Source of the DNA: Bombardia bombarda
Lineage: Eukaryota > Ascomycota > Sordariomycetes > Sordariales > Lasiosphaeriaceae
Assembly: GCA_030512295.1 (NCBI GenBank)
Contig: JAULSR010000002.1
Coordinates: 5,642,001-5,706,000 of the forward strand
Direction of reading: 5' to 3'
Length of the DNA stretch: 64,000 bases
The translations under genes were made by a program, and so were the position numbers. The notes under the pieces are model-generated. The model was not told the DNA's origin, did not search any database, and saw only the letters and a list, made by a program, of their open reading frames with translations. The first letter of the stretch is position 1, and every line of letters starts with the position of its first letter. This document shows positions 1-10,859 of this stretch, in pieces.

Positions 1-471
1 TCTTGCTGCAAGCTTGCGTCAGGAGTTCACACAATACAACATTCATATGTCTGACCAGGACTGTTCAGGAGAAGAGAGAAATAGATGATGGATAAAACAA
101 TCATATATTCAATTAGCTTCGTCCATTGCTTCGATGGAACGCAACCTATATACAATGACTATTGTTTTATCCCGAGCCAGTCAACTCCGTCGCCGCCATC
201 CACGGCCCTGATTCTTACTCAAACATTAAAATTATGTAACAGAAAATTATATACAAGTGAAACACCCTCTCTCCTCTATACAATCCTTGCTGCATCTCAT
301 TAACTGACGCCTCTCCGCCATTCACCATCATGTCGTCATCCTTCTAAGTACTACCTCGGTCCCCACACACGCACGGGGAGACTCTATGTGCATCGCACGG
401 TGATCCTCTATCAAGAGTCCTACTGCGCTGGCTCGCTCGCGCTAAGCGATTCTGTCGGAACCTCCCTCCCT
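1..471. other. Left edge, 3' flank of ERG3
   Basis: No gene is visible. Short open frames here have no recognisable domain or splice structure. The part next to ERG3 should hold its 3' UTR. Confidence 0.5.
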
Positions 472-1614
472 CTATTGGACCTTCTTGGTCTCGGCCGCGT
501 CATACTCGCGGTCGTCCTCGCCCTCGACCTCCTTGAGGATCTCCTCCATCACATTGACCTGCTTCTGCCAGTGCTTCTTTGTCATCTTGACCTCCTTCTT
601 GAACATGTCCTCCTCCGGCGCGCGGTAGCTGCCGCCAATGCGATCCCACAGCGTCGTGAACTGGCCGTAGTTGTAGTTGAAGGCGATATGATGAATACTG
701 TGGCAGGCAGCGCCATTGATAATGGGGTTATTGGCCACGTACTCGCCGTCGTGGATCATGATGGTCCAGAAGTTGATGAAGACAAACAGGCCGACGTAGA
801 CGACCTTTTGCAACGGGAAGATGAAGGGGAACAGGTGGTAGGGGAAGCCCTGGGCGTAGCCGTCGAGCGGGTGGAAGGCGTGGCTGGCGTAGGGGGTCGG
901 CATGATCCACTTGTGGTGCGGCTTGTGCAGGCGCTTGTACACCTTTGGGTTGTGCAGGCCGCGATGGATCCAGTAGATGCAGAAGTCGGTGAAGGCGATA
1001 AAGAGCGGGATCTGGAGGTAGTCGTACCACCTGCCGGGCCCGTCGGCCGTCGTGTCGTAGAGCTGGCTGTAGCCGCGCAGCTCGAGCAGGATGACAGGGA
1101 AGGTCATGGCCGACATGGGCGGCATGGCCGACATGGCCTGCTTGATCTCCATCCAGATTTGGTTCTTGAGAAACTTGGGGTGCTCCATCGTCTTCTTGTC
1201 AAAGATGAAGATGTAGGAGAGGGTCGCAAAGACAAAGTACATGAGGAAACCGAAGAGCCTGTTTGTGTGAAGCCAATTCACAGTCAGCATATTGTCCTAC
1301 AGATAACAATGGAGTGAGGTCCGGGGGATGTGGTGTGGACGACAAAGGGGGGTTACGAACCAGACAATCAGGAACAACGACAAAGATTGGCGTAGGATAT
1401 TGTCTCTGGGCAGCGCGCTCGAGTAGGCAGCCTGCGATGGCTCAAGCGTGATGAATGCCGTCGCGGGCTTGTACTGCCATGACGAAAACGTTTGCGCGGT
1501 GGCGTTCGCTGAGAGCTGGTCGGGATAGTCGTAGGGAGCGGCCCGCGCTGGCAGTGCCCAAGCGTAGATGTAGTCGAACAGGAACTGGTCCGCAATCTCC
1601 AGAGCGATATCCAT
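472..1614 (-). CDS. ERG3: Sterol C-5 desaturase
   Basis: Predicted C-5 sterol desaturase of ergosterol synthesis, an ER-membrane di-iron enzyme that introduces the C5-C6 double bond in episterol. The model has two exons, 1614-1361 and 1258-472, giving 346 aa. The intron at 1360-1259 uses a GTTCGT donor; I chose this splice because it joins LIVW directly to LFGFLMYF as in family members. A later acceptor would insert non-family residues. The three histidine clusters of the fatty acid hydroxylase family are visible: HRGLH, HKPHH and HSIHH. Several hydrophobic membrane segments are present. The start at MDIALEI matches the family N-terminus; an in-frame upstream ATG at 1692 is less likely. The C-terminal KKVQ tail is basic. 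Length is typical. Confidence 0.9.
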
Positions 1615-2863
1615 CTTGAATTCCTGCGCGCAGTGCTTGCGAAACGACGGGCAGAGGTGAAAAGACGCCGCGCAAAAAAATCCCACAAACACACAACGTC
1701 TGTTGCTGGAGAGAGGTTCCTTCCTTGGGGGGCGGACGGCGAACGCACAGCCGAATGAGGAGCAGCGGCGGCGGGCAGGGTTATCGAGGACTTTGCCGCC
1801 CTTCCGTGGTTAGACCAGGTAGTGTATCGCAATTTCTTAACCCCCTTATCCACAGGGCAAAAAAAAGAAAGGGTTCCTAGTGATCTGCCAAGCTGCCAAG
1901 AAACCGATTCTCGGCTCCGCTCTAGAGTCCGATACCGACTTCAAAAATATCTGTGAAATCTATCTCAGGTAGGAGGTTAAATAGACAGATGCAAGCCGAG
2001 ATTTCGGACGGGTGAAGAGGGCTTATATATCAGCAATTCCTAAGAACCGCATTCGGGGTTTTGTAAAAGTCGGACACCAGTCTTGTCCACAGCAACTGTC
2101 GTTTACTGGCTCGGATCATCCAACTCATATCGACGATTGGACGATGGCCCCGAATTGGGGTCTGTGATTCGCTGCAACAAAGTGGGTGCATCTCGGAAAC
2201 AAGACGTTGCGGGCGCGCGGAAATGGCCTGTTTTGCCCCCTACCGACGGGTGACACTTCCAGTTGACAGCCCATTAGCAGTCGCGCTATGGATTCATTCC
2301 TAAGTTCCGTCGGATATACGAATACTTCGTAATGTTTTACGACGACGGGATATCCCGAAGCACAGCCGCAGTAGTCGCAAAGTGCAAACAGTGTGGTTGC
2401 GTATGCCATGGCGCTTGATCTTTAGGGGACCAATGTATCCTGTATTTCCGTACGTAAGGTACTGTACAACGCCGCTAGGAGCCGAGTGCCTGGAGCTGGG
2501 ACTCCACATGCCACTCTAGCGTCAGGTACCAGAGTGGACGAAGTTGTCTCCGTATTAATAATTGTGACACCTCCAAACTGAACTGTGTACCTTATGGTCG
2601 GATACCCGTTCACGGGAGATCTATTTATTCCGCTTGTCCCACGTCCTGTCTCTACGTACATCTATCATACATCGAATCTGTAAATTGCTGGCTGAAATGG
2701 CATTCTCATATCCATGTCAGTGCTGGAATATTCTGTTGATCAGCTCGAGCTAAGTTCTTATTAGGATGACAGGTACGAACTAGAACTGTTTTAACCTGTT
2801 AATGAATTCTTATTATTTGTATATATAGGGGTATTTACGGCCGGCGTCACTTGTCGCCTGGAT
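1615..2863. other. Intergenic: ERG3 promoter and 3' flank of the UstYa-like gene
   Basis: No supported gene. Small overlapping open frames at 2125-2661 on the minus strand have no family features. The part near 1620-1900 should carry the ERG3 promoter. Confidence 0.5.
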
Positions 2864-3865
2864 TCAAGCATTATGATCCCAAGCAGCAGCATGGTCGTTG
2901 TTCCATTTCTTGATGGAATCAAAGTTCCTGCACATATGGTTGATGCTGAAATCTGGCCATTCACCCTCAATGCCCTGGTCTGCTAGCTCTGGGAACAGCT
3001 TGAAGGTGAAGACACCCACATCGCCTTGGCACATGAGGTTCTCACGGATTGCCTCAATGCAGTGGTCTGGCAAATTAGTCACATGTCAGCCGGTGTGTTG
3101 GTGTTGGGGGTCGGAGACTTTTCCACATACCAACGTGGCCGAGCAAATCTTCGATGCCTTCAGCGTCACCAACATCCCCTCCGAGATCCTTCCGGCCGTA
3201 GTACTCGTCCTTGTATACTACCTGGCGCAGGAGGTTGAGGCAGTGCAGCTGGTGAAAGACTTCTACGCCTGCTCTGTAGCCCCACTTGCCCGTCTTGGGA
3301 TCTTGGATCCTGAGCGAGTCTGGCGACAGACCAAGCTTGATCCGCTCTTCTTCCGTGATCATGATGTCGGCGTCTTTAATACAAGTTAGCATCTGCCCAA
3401 AGAGCCCATGATGCGGATAACTTACTGTCGTTGGCGATGGCATCCCACGCCCGGTCCACGTCAGGGCCATAGCCAGCATACGGAGAGTCCTTCATAACTG
3501 GTGCAAGAGGAAACTTCTGCAGCTCATATTTCACTGCTGGAAACAGGGGGGCTATTCCACAATTAGCAAGAGCCGACAAGACATAACTAAGCTGTCTAAG
3601 ACATACAGTATGTTGCGATCTGCGACAAAAAGCCCGGGTCGGAAGGGCTGGTGGTTTTCGCACAGAATGACAGAGCAAAAAGAGTCATGGAGACAGATAG
3701 GAGCATGGCATGTACGAGCCATACCCAGTGCTTCTGGAAGCTGCTCGCTGTGGTGCTGATAACATGCCTGTCGAGTCCTAATGGCCGCCAAGTCCCCTTC
3801 TCATGAAGACCGTTGAGGTTTTGCTGCTCCTCATCAAGAGGAACCGAATGGTAAAGACTGGGCAT
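2864..3865 (-). CDS. UstYa-like oxidase (DUF3328)
   Basis: A member of the UstYa/DUF3328 family, proteins that carry out oxidative cyclisation or modification in fungal RiPP and other secondary-metabolite pathways. Four exons: 3865-3607, 3551-3426, 3373-3131 and 3066-2864, joined by 52-64 bp introns with GTATGT/GTAAGT donors; 276 aa, reading frame intact. An N-terminal membrane anchor lies at about residues 43-66. The two signature HxxHC motifs are present: HQLHC in exon 3, and HVDHC, which is created exactly across the third intron and so supports the splicing. The IATYSP segment after the anchor is also family-like. The gene points away from the tandem-repeat secreted protein gene starting at 5851, the usual partner type for UstYa proteins. 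No tyrosinase, methyltransferase or P450 is nearby, so the pathway is unproven. Confidence 0.88.
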
Positions 3866-4663
3866 TGTGAAGAATAAAAAGATAATAGCAGCAAAAATAA
3901 AAGATAAGTATTCACCAGTGAATACCCACGTAAGAAGAACAGTACACCAGGTACGTAGAATGCAATGAATGAAATCAGTAACGATTGACTGAAGTCAAGT
4001 TACCAAACAAGAATGGACATTAGAAGATGCAAGAGAAGGGAAAAAAGCCACAGATGGCGATGGGAGGTGCACGCGAGCGAAACGACGTTGGCTGATGCTT
4101 TCGAAACAAGGTGGCCCAGGAGCGAAAACACCAGGGTGGGATCGAGGCAGGCCAGTGAGGCAGGGCACGCCAAGTTTGATTCCTCAGGACTTTTGCAAGG
4201 CGAGACGAACGCTACCAGCTGAGTGGATACCTAATTAGGTTGTCCCCCCGGGGGCGCTTACTGCTTGTGCTGTGCTGTAAAGTACGACTTCCTCCGCAGA
4301 AGCTCTTTCTATAATTGAACTTGGCCTTTAGTCTACAACTTCAGGCTGCGACAAGGTTGTTAATGCGCAAGGACAGGGAAAACAGCATGAGATACCTTCA
4401 TTCGCCAGTGGATGTCAGAGGAAGGCGGCAATCGGCACGAAGACGAAGCAACCTGTACGAAGGTGTACCAGTCCATGGAAGCCGTTGGGTTGACGACCGT
4501 GAGTCGCCGAAACTCCAAAATCGCAAAATATGGGGTCGACGGTTTCATGTACAACCCAATTGGGAATGGGGCGTCAAGGTGAATCAGTGGTGCCGCCTTG
4601 TCTCGGCTAAGACAAATCTGGAAGTCCAAGGTTGGGCAGGGGCCCATCGGATTTCACACCGAA

Positions 4664-4693
4664 CAAGTGCAAGTGCAAGTGCAAGTGCAAGCG
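4664..4693. repeat. CAAGTG hexanucleotide repeat
   Basis: Four exact CAAGTG units plus one CAAGCG unit, in the divergent promoter region. Confidence 0.8.
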
Positions 4694-5684
4694 ACAGCAA
4701 AGAGCAAGAGCTCCCCTGCTAGCAAAAATTAGCAAGTGCTAGCGAGCCCTTCCCCGTCTTCCCCCCTTTGGACCCTGCACAACACAGACGCAGCAGGCTG
4801 CACAGTGCGACGTGATAGCTTTGACTCTTGCAGGCGAAGACGCAAAGATCGCCAGCCAAGCTCAAACACGGAGGGAATCACTGATGGACAGAAGCTCTGG
4901 GCGTTTATGCCTCAAGGCACTAAGCTTTTTCCTTTGCAGCTCAGCGGAGATCTCATCGAAGATCCTGCGATCCTGTGCTTATGTGATTCCATACCACAGT
5001 ATTCCATATGCTACGCGCTCGAAATCGAGGGCAGCTGCAGCCGCGGCCGCCACAGCCGCATCTCTGGCGGCCACACGCCTCATCGACACTGGCGATTGGC
5101 GATTTGGATCCGGGGAAGGCCCCTGAGTCCGACCCCCGGGCCCGCATTCTTTCACTTGCTTCAGGCCTTGGCTTGAAGCTTAACGCTAGACAGCCTGGGC
5201 ACAACAAGGCGACTCCATGGTCAAAAAGTGAACAACATGGGTTTTTTTCCTGTTCAGGCAGGCAATTGGAATCATGGGTGAACCACCCCCGGCTAGACTT
5301 CACCCACTCGCTTTGCTTGCTTGCCCGCTGGCTGGCTGCCCGGCCATCAACCTACCACGCGGACAAGGAAGTCGAGCTCGCCAAGCATGGTGCGACATGT
5401 TTGACCGCCAAGACCTTCTCGACGAGCGAGGACGATCAAAGTCTGGCATCTCCGTCTGATCCTTATCATCCTTGAGCCTGCTCGCCGATGGAGTCTCTTT
5501 GGAGTCTATCCTCGACATTAGGTCCCATCGCGCCGTTCTACCCGAGTGGGTCAGGCGCGTCGCGGGAGAGCACCCTCGCTCAGAGCAGCAAGGAAAGGCC
5601 AAGGGCCAAAGGGGGCCGTTGATGTCCTCGTTCTACGAAATACACACTCAGGCGGCCCGCAAAGAGGGCCCCCCGAGCCAAGTC

Positions 5685-5692
5685 TATAAGAG
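5685..5692 (+). promoter_or_regulatory. TATA-like box of the repeat-protein gene
   Basis: TATAAGAG about 160 bp before the start codon, followed by a CT-rich stretch typical of strongly expressed fungal genes. The assignment rests on position and sequence only. Confidence 0.35.
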
Positions 5693-5850
5693 CTCAACCT
5701 CCCCACCTATTCTGGTGGTGAGACTTTTCTTGTTCATCCGCAAACAGCCAGCTGACAGCGTCATTCTTTCGTCTTCCTTCTTTTTTTTCTCTCTTCATTC
5801 TTTAGTATTATTCCATTCTTTAGCTGCCGGTCAGCCATACTTCAGTCAAG

Positions 5851-6897
5851 ATGCACGCCCCTTCTTTTGCCCAGTTCCTTATCGGCGCTATGTTCGCCTC
5901 CTCGGCCGTTGCCTTCCAGGTCGCCACCCTGACCAGAGTCGTAAGTACAAAGTACTATCGTCAGTGACCCCTTCATCTAACTAACACACCCACCCAGGGC
6001 TCCGCGCTTGCGCTTGCTGTTCCGGCCATGGCCATGGCCTTGCCCGTTGTCCAGACCGGTGCCTCGGACCTCGAGGCCAGACACCACAAAGGAAGGAAGA
6101 CCAAGGCGACAAATACTGCCCGGGATGTTGAAGAGGAGGAGGATGACGAGGATGAAGACGAGGACTACGAGGATGACGTTCCTGCGCTGGAGGCCCGCCA
6201 TCACAAGGGCAAGAAGACCAACAAGGTCACAGCTCGGGGCATGGGCATCGCCGACATCTTCGCCAGACATCACAAGGGCAAGAAGACCAACAAGACCACT
6301 GCCCGCGACCTCTCCGCGGTAGAGGCCCCCGAGCTTGAGGTCCGCCACCACAAGGGCAAGAAGACCAACAAGGTCACAGCCCGTGATCTGTCCGCGGTCG
6401 ATGCCCCTGAGCTCGAGGCTCGCCATCACAAGGGCATGAAGACCAAGGCCACCAAGACGGCCCGTGATGTAGAGGAGGACGAGGATGAGGACGAGGACTA
6501 CGAGGATGACGAGGCTCATGAGCTCGAGGCTCGTCACCACAAGGGCAAGAAGACCAACAAGGTCACAGCTCGTGATGTCTCGACTCCCGAACTCGAGGCC
6601 CGCCACCACAAGGGCAAGAAGACCAACAAGGTCACAGCCCGTGATGTCGAGGAGGAGGATGACGATGAGGATGAGGACGACGAGGACGACGAGGCTCACG
6701 GGCTCGAGGCTCGCCACCACAAGGGCAAGAAGACCAACAAGACCACCGCACGTGATGTCTCTACTCCCGAGCTCGAGGCCCGTCACCACAAGGGAAAGAA
6801 GACCAAGACCACTGCTCGGGATGTTACCGGTGCTGCTGCTCCTGCGCTTGAGGCCCGCCACCACAAGGGCAAGAAGACCAAGGCTGCTGGAAACTAG
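5851..6897 (+). CDS. Secreted tandem-repeat (RiPP/Kex2-type precursor-like) protein
   Basis: Not a named family that I recognise. Exons 5851-5940 and 5998-6897 (57 bp intron, GTAAGT donor, CTAAC branch point, CAG acceptor) give 329 aa. The N-terminus is a long hydrophobic stretch (about residues 8-45) consistent with a signal peptide, possibly cut near AVA or AMA. The rest, from residue 55, is ten copies of a cassette around LEARHHKGKKTNKVTARD. Spacers are either strongly acidic (D/E-rich with YEDD or DEDD, after copies 1, 5 and 7) or short (STPE, SAVEAPE). The protein is therefore an alternating cationic and acidic repeat protein with Arg or Lys-Lys at every cassette border, like Kex2-processed repeat proteins or RiPP precursors. 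A UstYa-like gene is divergent to it. Alternatives are a structural wall protein or a cationic antimicrobial or effector protein. The gene model is secure; the role is inferred. Confidence 0.8.
6082..6894 (+). repeat. Ten-copy His/Lys-rich cassette array
   Basis: Ten in-frame repeats with the core ARHHKGKKT (one copy starts EVRHH, and copies 1 and 5 have KGRK and KGMK). Spacing varies with the intervening acidic or short spacers. DNA identity between copies is high, so recombination and copy-number change are plausible. Confidence 0.9.
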
Positions 6898-9800
6898 TAG
6901 GAGCCCCGAAATGGGTTGCTGAGAGTTTTTGACGTTTTCTTGGTTGTGGAGTTTTGTAGCCATTTCTTTTTCTTTCTTCTGGTGTTGTTCTCGTTCCTCT
7001 TCTTTTTCTCTTTCCTCTGGCAAATAAGCGCGTACTCGATGTCGTGGTTGTTGATAACTGCAATATCTCTGTATATATATATACCAAAACTGGCAAAGGA
7101 GTCTCCCATGGGGGTGTTAGTCATTCTTGATTGATAGTCTTGAGGAGATTTGGCGATTTTGAATTGACGCTTTCGCTGATCAATAATTTGGACTGTTGAC
7201 ATTGGTGCACTTTTTAAATCAGATTCTACCGTAGTCCTTTTGTAGATTCATTCCCATGCATGCCAGACAGGTCTTGCTAGGATGCAGTATCATTCCGGAC
7301 CACTGGTACCCGCCGTCAGCCACCCCACAACAGGAGTTTAATCCCCATGCGCGGATGGACGGGAGTTTCCATGGATAAATTAAGGTACATTGTAACCACT
7401 CCTCTTCGTAGACGGGAGAGACGGGAACAGGAAATCAAATGCATAAATGCATAACGTTAAGTGAAAAAAAAAGAATTTGGTAGATAACCAAGTTGCACAC
7501 AAGCTTACCCGCAACACTTCTCTCGTCGGCGCTTATCCGAATTACATGAACACACATTGAGCAAGATGCAAAAATAAACGAAACACATACAACACCAGGG
7601 ATTCGCTGGTCGTCACCGACCCAACTACTAGTCTGGCCCTCACTTGCTTATCTGGGGCAGAGCGGACGGGATGCCGAATTCTCACGTGGGTATGGTCGTA
7701 TGTGATGGTAACTCTCTCGTACAATGGTCTATGTCCAGAAGAAAGGTGTCGCTGTGGGTGCCTGAGTACCCAGGTCAATACGATCATCTGCTGTCTGGCT
7801 GATTGTTGTTTGTGGCTGTCCGGTTTGTGTTTTAATAGGTACTCCTGTACCTTACCGAAGTGAAAGACGCACACGACGGATGGCGATAAGGTAAGGTATG
7901 GAGCAAGATGATGCTCCTTCCCCCACCCGACGCCTTTGTCAGGGACTCAGTACTGGGTAAGGTATTCCCCACACAAACAGACTGAAAGATAACCGTATCT
8001 AATCAAGCTCGCTAGCTGGATACAACTTTATGGAGAAGCACGTGTTGGAAACCTTTTTACGTTTTAATCTACCAGCTTTGTTAAGGTTGCTGGAAATCGT
8101 GTTGCATATGTTTGTCCAGGTACTCCGTACTATTTATTAAGGCTTGGTGGATGGAGTCTTGGCAATATCTTATGGGCTATGATGGTCGATCAAGATCCGG
8201 CAACCTCAAGCTGATATTTCCAAGGAAGTGAAGACATGATGTATTTTCAGCCATTGGCCATACGTATTAGCTATTATATATGCACTCTCGATGCATATTG
8301 GATAGTAACTACGGGTCTGTATTGTCCATGCAGTATGAAATCCACGGAAACGCAAACCATTGACGAGGTACTCTTACACAATCCAAACCGAGCAAACAAC
8401 ATATCGTTGATGGGGAAACAATTAAGGCCGGCATATTTGGCAATAAACCAATTCTTGTCCGAAGATTGACAGATACTGATACCTGTCAAAAGAGTAAGGT
8501 CATATCATATGGCGTTAACGGTGAGCGCGGATGACGTTGAATAATGATGAATTGAGGCTGAAGGGGGTGAAGGGAGGGACTGTCACGCTCGGACTGGGAT
8601 GTGGTCTGTTTCAATCTGGCCCTCGCCCGTCGCCGTTTTGTTTCTTTGCTGGCTGGCACTAAACTCCATCTAGTTTCATGTGCACATTTGTTACCATTTT
8701 CGGGATAATCAGGACTGAGTACTGGGGCTTTTCGCTGCGCCGCATGCTGACCACCAGCTCCGTTGGAGTAGGCATCCGCAGTCTGCTTCTTTGAGGGGCG
8801 CCTTACATCTACAATCGACTTGGTACATGATGGACGGAAAAAAGAACCTGAACTAAAGGCACACGCGGTGTGCTGCAACTCGCAGGACGCAGCAAGCCCA
8901 CCAACCCACCGGCAGGACGGGTTACGCAGATGGGGGTGGCTCGTGGTGGTGTGTGGTGTCACTGATGGTGCTTGCTAGCTCGACAAGGGATAATAAAAAG
9001 GGGGGTGGTGGTAGGGGAAAACAATTGCCCAGGTCAGCCCAAAGCGGCTATTGCCTTTTCACCTCGTATGCTCACGTCCGGGCGTGGTGGCATGGAAATG
9101 AAATGGAATGGAGGGAAGGAAGGACCAGAGGCTACCGAGCCGCCTGGACTTGGCTAGGTAGGCACCGAGTGTGTAAGATGCAAGGGTGGTGTGGGTTGGG
9201 TTGGTGTGGGTGGTGACTGCCCGTGCAACGAACGAACCGGATAATTAGGATCCTGGATAATTGAGATAACATGTGGAGGTGCCTGGTCCGATACTTACAA
9301 TTTTAGCCCGATTCAGAGATCGTCGACATGTCCATCTTCCGTTTCTTACACGCCACCACCACCATTATCACCGAGCCGCCATCATCACGAACCCCAACCC
9401 TGACACTGATGCAGATGCGGCCATCAGGTTGAAACAGCCACTCATTCATCACTGTCCTACCGAAGACGTTTGTGTTACAGGACATATCAGATAAGTAGCA
9501 CTGGTTACTCAAGTAGGGAGGTATTATCCGTACTCGAGGCGCGTGCTTCCTCCTCGCCGTCAACAGTCGCCTACCTACGTCTGATGTAATCTGGCCAACC
9601 TGGTTTGATGCCGAGGTCTAGTGGAGCGCAAACGGGCTCGTCTATACCAATAGGGGGGTAGGCAATTAGGTATTATATCTGATGATATCTCAGATGGAAA
9701 CGACTTACACGTGCCTATTCGTACTTTCACTTGTACTTTCGGCTGTTCCATTCGCTTGTTTCCATCCGTTTTTATTATTTGGGAGGAAACAGAATGATAC

Positions 9801-10859
9801 CTTCCAGCACAGGCCTGCGGGTGCACCGCATCGCTCGCAGCAAATCGAACAACTGACGACTGTCGTCGGACAGGCAACAACAATGGCAAGAGAGGAGGAA
9901 ACCAGAGAAAAAATTGACAAGGATGTAGTATTCATTCGGGGGACTGTGCAGACGCACTATGCACACACCCGACCCTCACCCCTCCTCTTCTTGGCGCTGC
10001 TGGCGTGATGAATTCTACGCTTCCCCACCGACTGCTTCGAGAACGCGCAAAGGCAGGCAGGACACTGCATATGCACGCACCACCACGCACTTCAGCACTA
10101 GGGACGCTGGGAGTCTGGGACAGGTATCTGCGCACTGACATCGGGCCCCCATTTTGCCCCACTCCCGTGCAGTGCGCTTTAGCTTCCATCCCACCGCGCC
10201 GCGGCCTGGCCTTGCCAATCCACAAGACTGCATATCCAGACCCCGGTCCCTGCTGTGTGTGCGAGCTCAAAGTTTGAGTGACTTGGGTGCTTGCTCGCTT
10301 GGTGGCGTCTCCCGCAGGTACCTTACCCTGCCTTTTCGTGAACGGGTTAGACTGGGCGCCTTCAGGTCCTCCCAATCCACACATACCCGCCCATTTCTGC
10401 TGCGGGCCAGCCAGCCTGCCACCAGCCATCCATTCTTCTCTTCTCTTCTTCTCCTTCCCTTGACGACACGACAGCACCGCCAGACTCCAAACTCCAAACC
10501 ACCAGCATTCCTCATTCCCGTCCAAACACGAGGGCGCCATACATTGCTCATCACACCCAAACCGCACCGACACTGCTCATCAAAGTCGTCCGAGCCTTTG
10601 CGATCATAATATCCTGACCCCCCCCCCCCCCCCCCCCCCCTTTTTTTTTTTTTGCTGCGCGCGCGACGCTTTCACGATAATCCCGGCCCATCGACCGTGA
10701 CATAAAATAAAGGGAAAATTTAGCACCATCGGGTCAGCCTGATCGCTCCACCTCCCGAACACCCCTCCCGCAACGACCTCAACATCCGACTCGTCCACGT
10801 CACCACCATCTCGCTTTTCCAAAACCTCTCGGTATTCGTCCGAATAAGACAACAACATC
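6898..10859. other. 4 kb intergenic region, includes TUP1 leader
   Basis: No supported gene. The longest open frames (8486-8962 minus, 9932-10573 minus, 10154-10609 plus) overlap each other in different phases and show no domain or splice logic. The last kilobase is CT-rich and probably holds the promoter and long 5' UTR of TUP1. It includes a run of 23 C followed by 13 T. Confidence 0.5.
10618..10653. repeat. C23-T13 homopolymer tract
   Basis: Twenty-three C followed directly by thirteen T, about 210 bp before the TUP1 start codon, probably in the promoter or 5' UTR. Run lengths are as given in this sequence and may be unreliable. Confidence 0.8.

Larger units (their letters stand above)
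3866..5850. other. Divergent promoter region
   Basis: Shared upstream region of the UstYa-like gene (-) and the repeat-protein gene (+). Overlapping open frames in several phases (4315-5984) look like chance. It holds a short CAAGTG hexanucleotide repeat, a TATA-like site near 5685 and a long pyrimidine-rich stretch at about 5757-5826 just before the start codon at 5851. Confidence 0.5.

Noticed and set aside
388..1317. 309-codon plus-strand open frame opposite ERG3
   Set aside because: Shadow of the ERG3 exons, which carry all three histidine clusters.
5977..7023. 348-codon minus-strand open frame opposite the repeat protein, with LVGLLALVVAGLE-type repeats
   Set aside because: It is the antisense of the GC-rich cassette array; its hydrophobic repeats follow from the codons of the sense strand. 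The sense gene has a start, signal peptide, clean intron and stop.
9932..10573. 213-codon minus-strand open frame before TUP1
   Set aside because: Overlaps several other open frames in all phases, no conserved motif; the region is better explained as the TUP1 promoter or leader.
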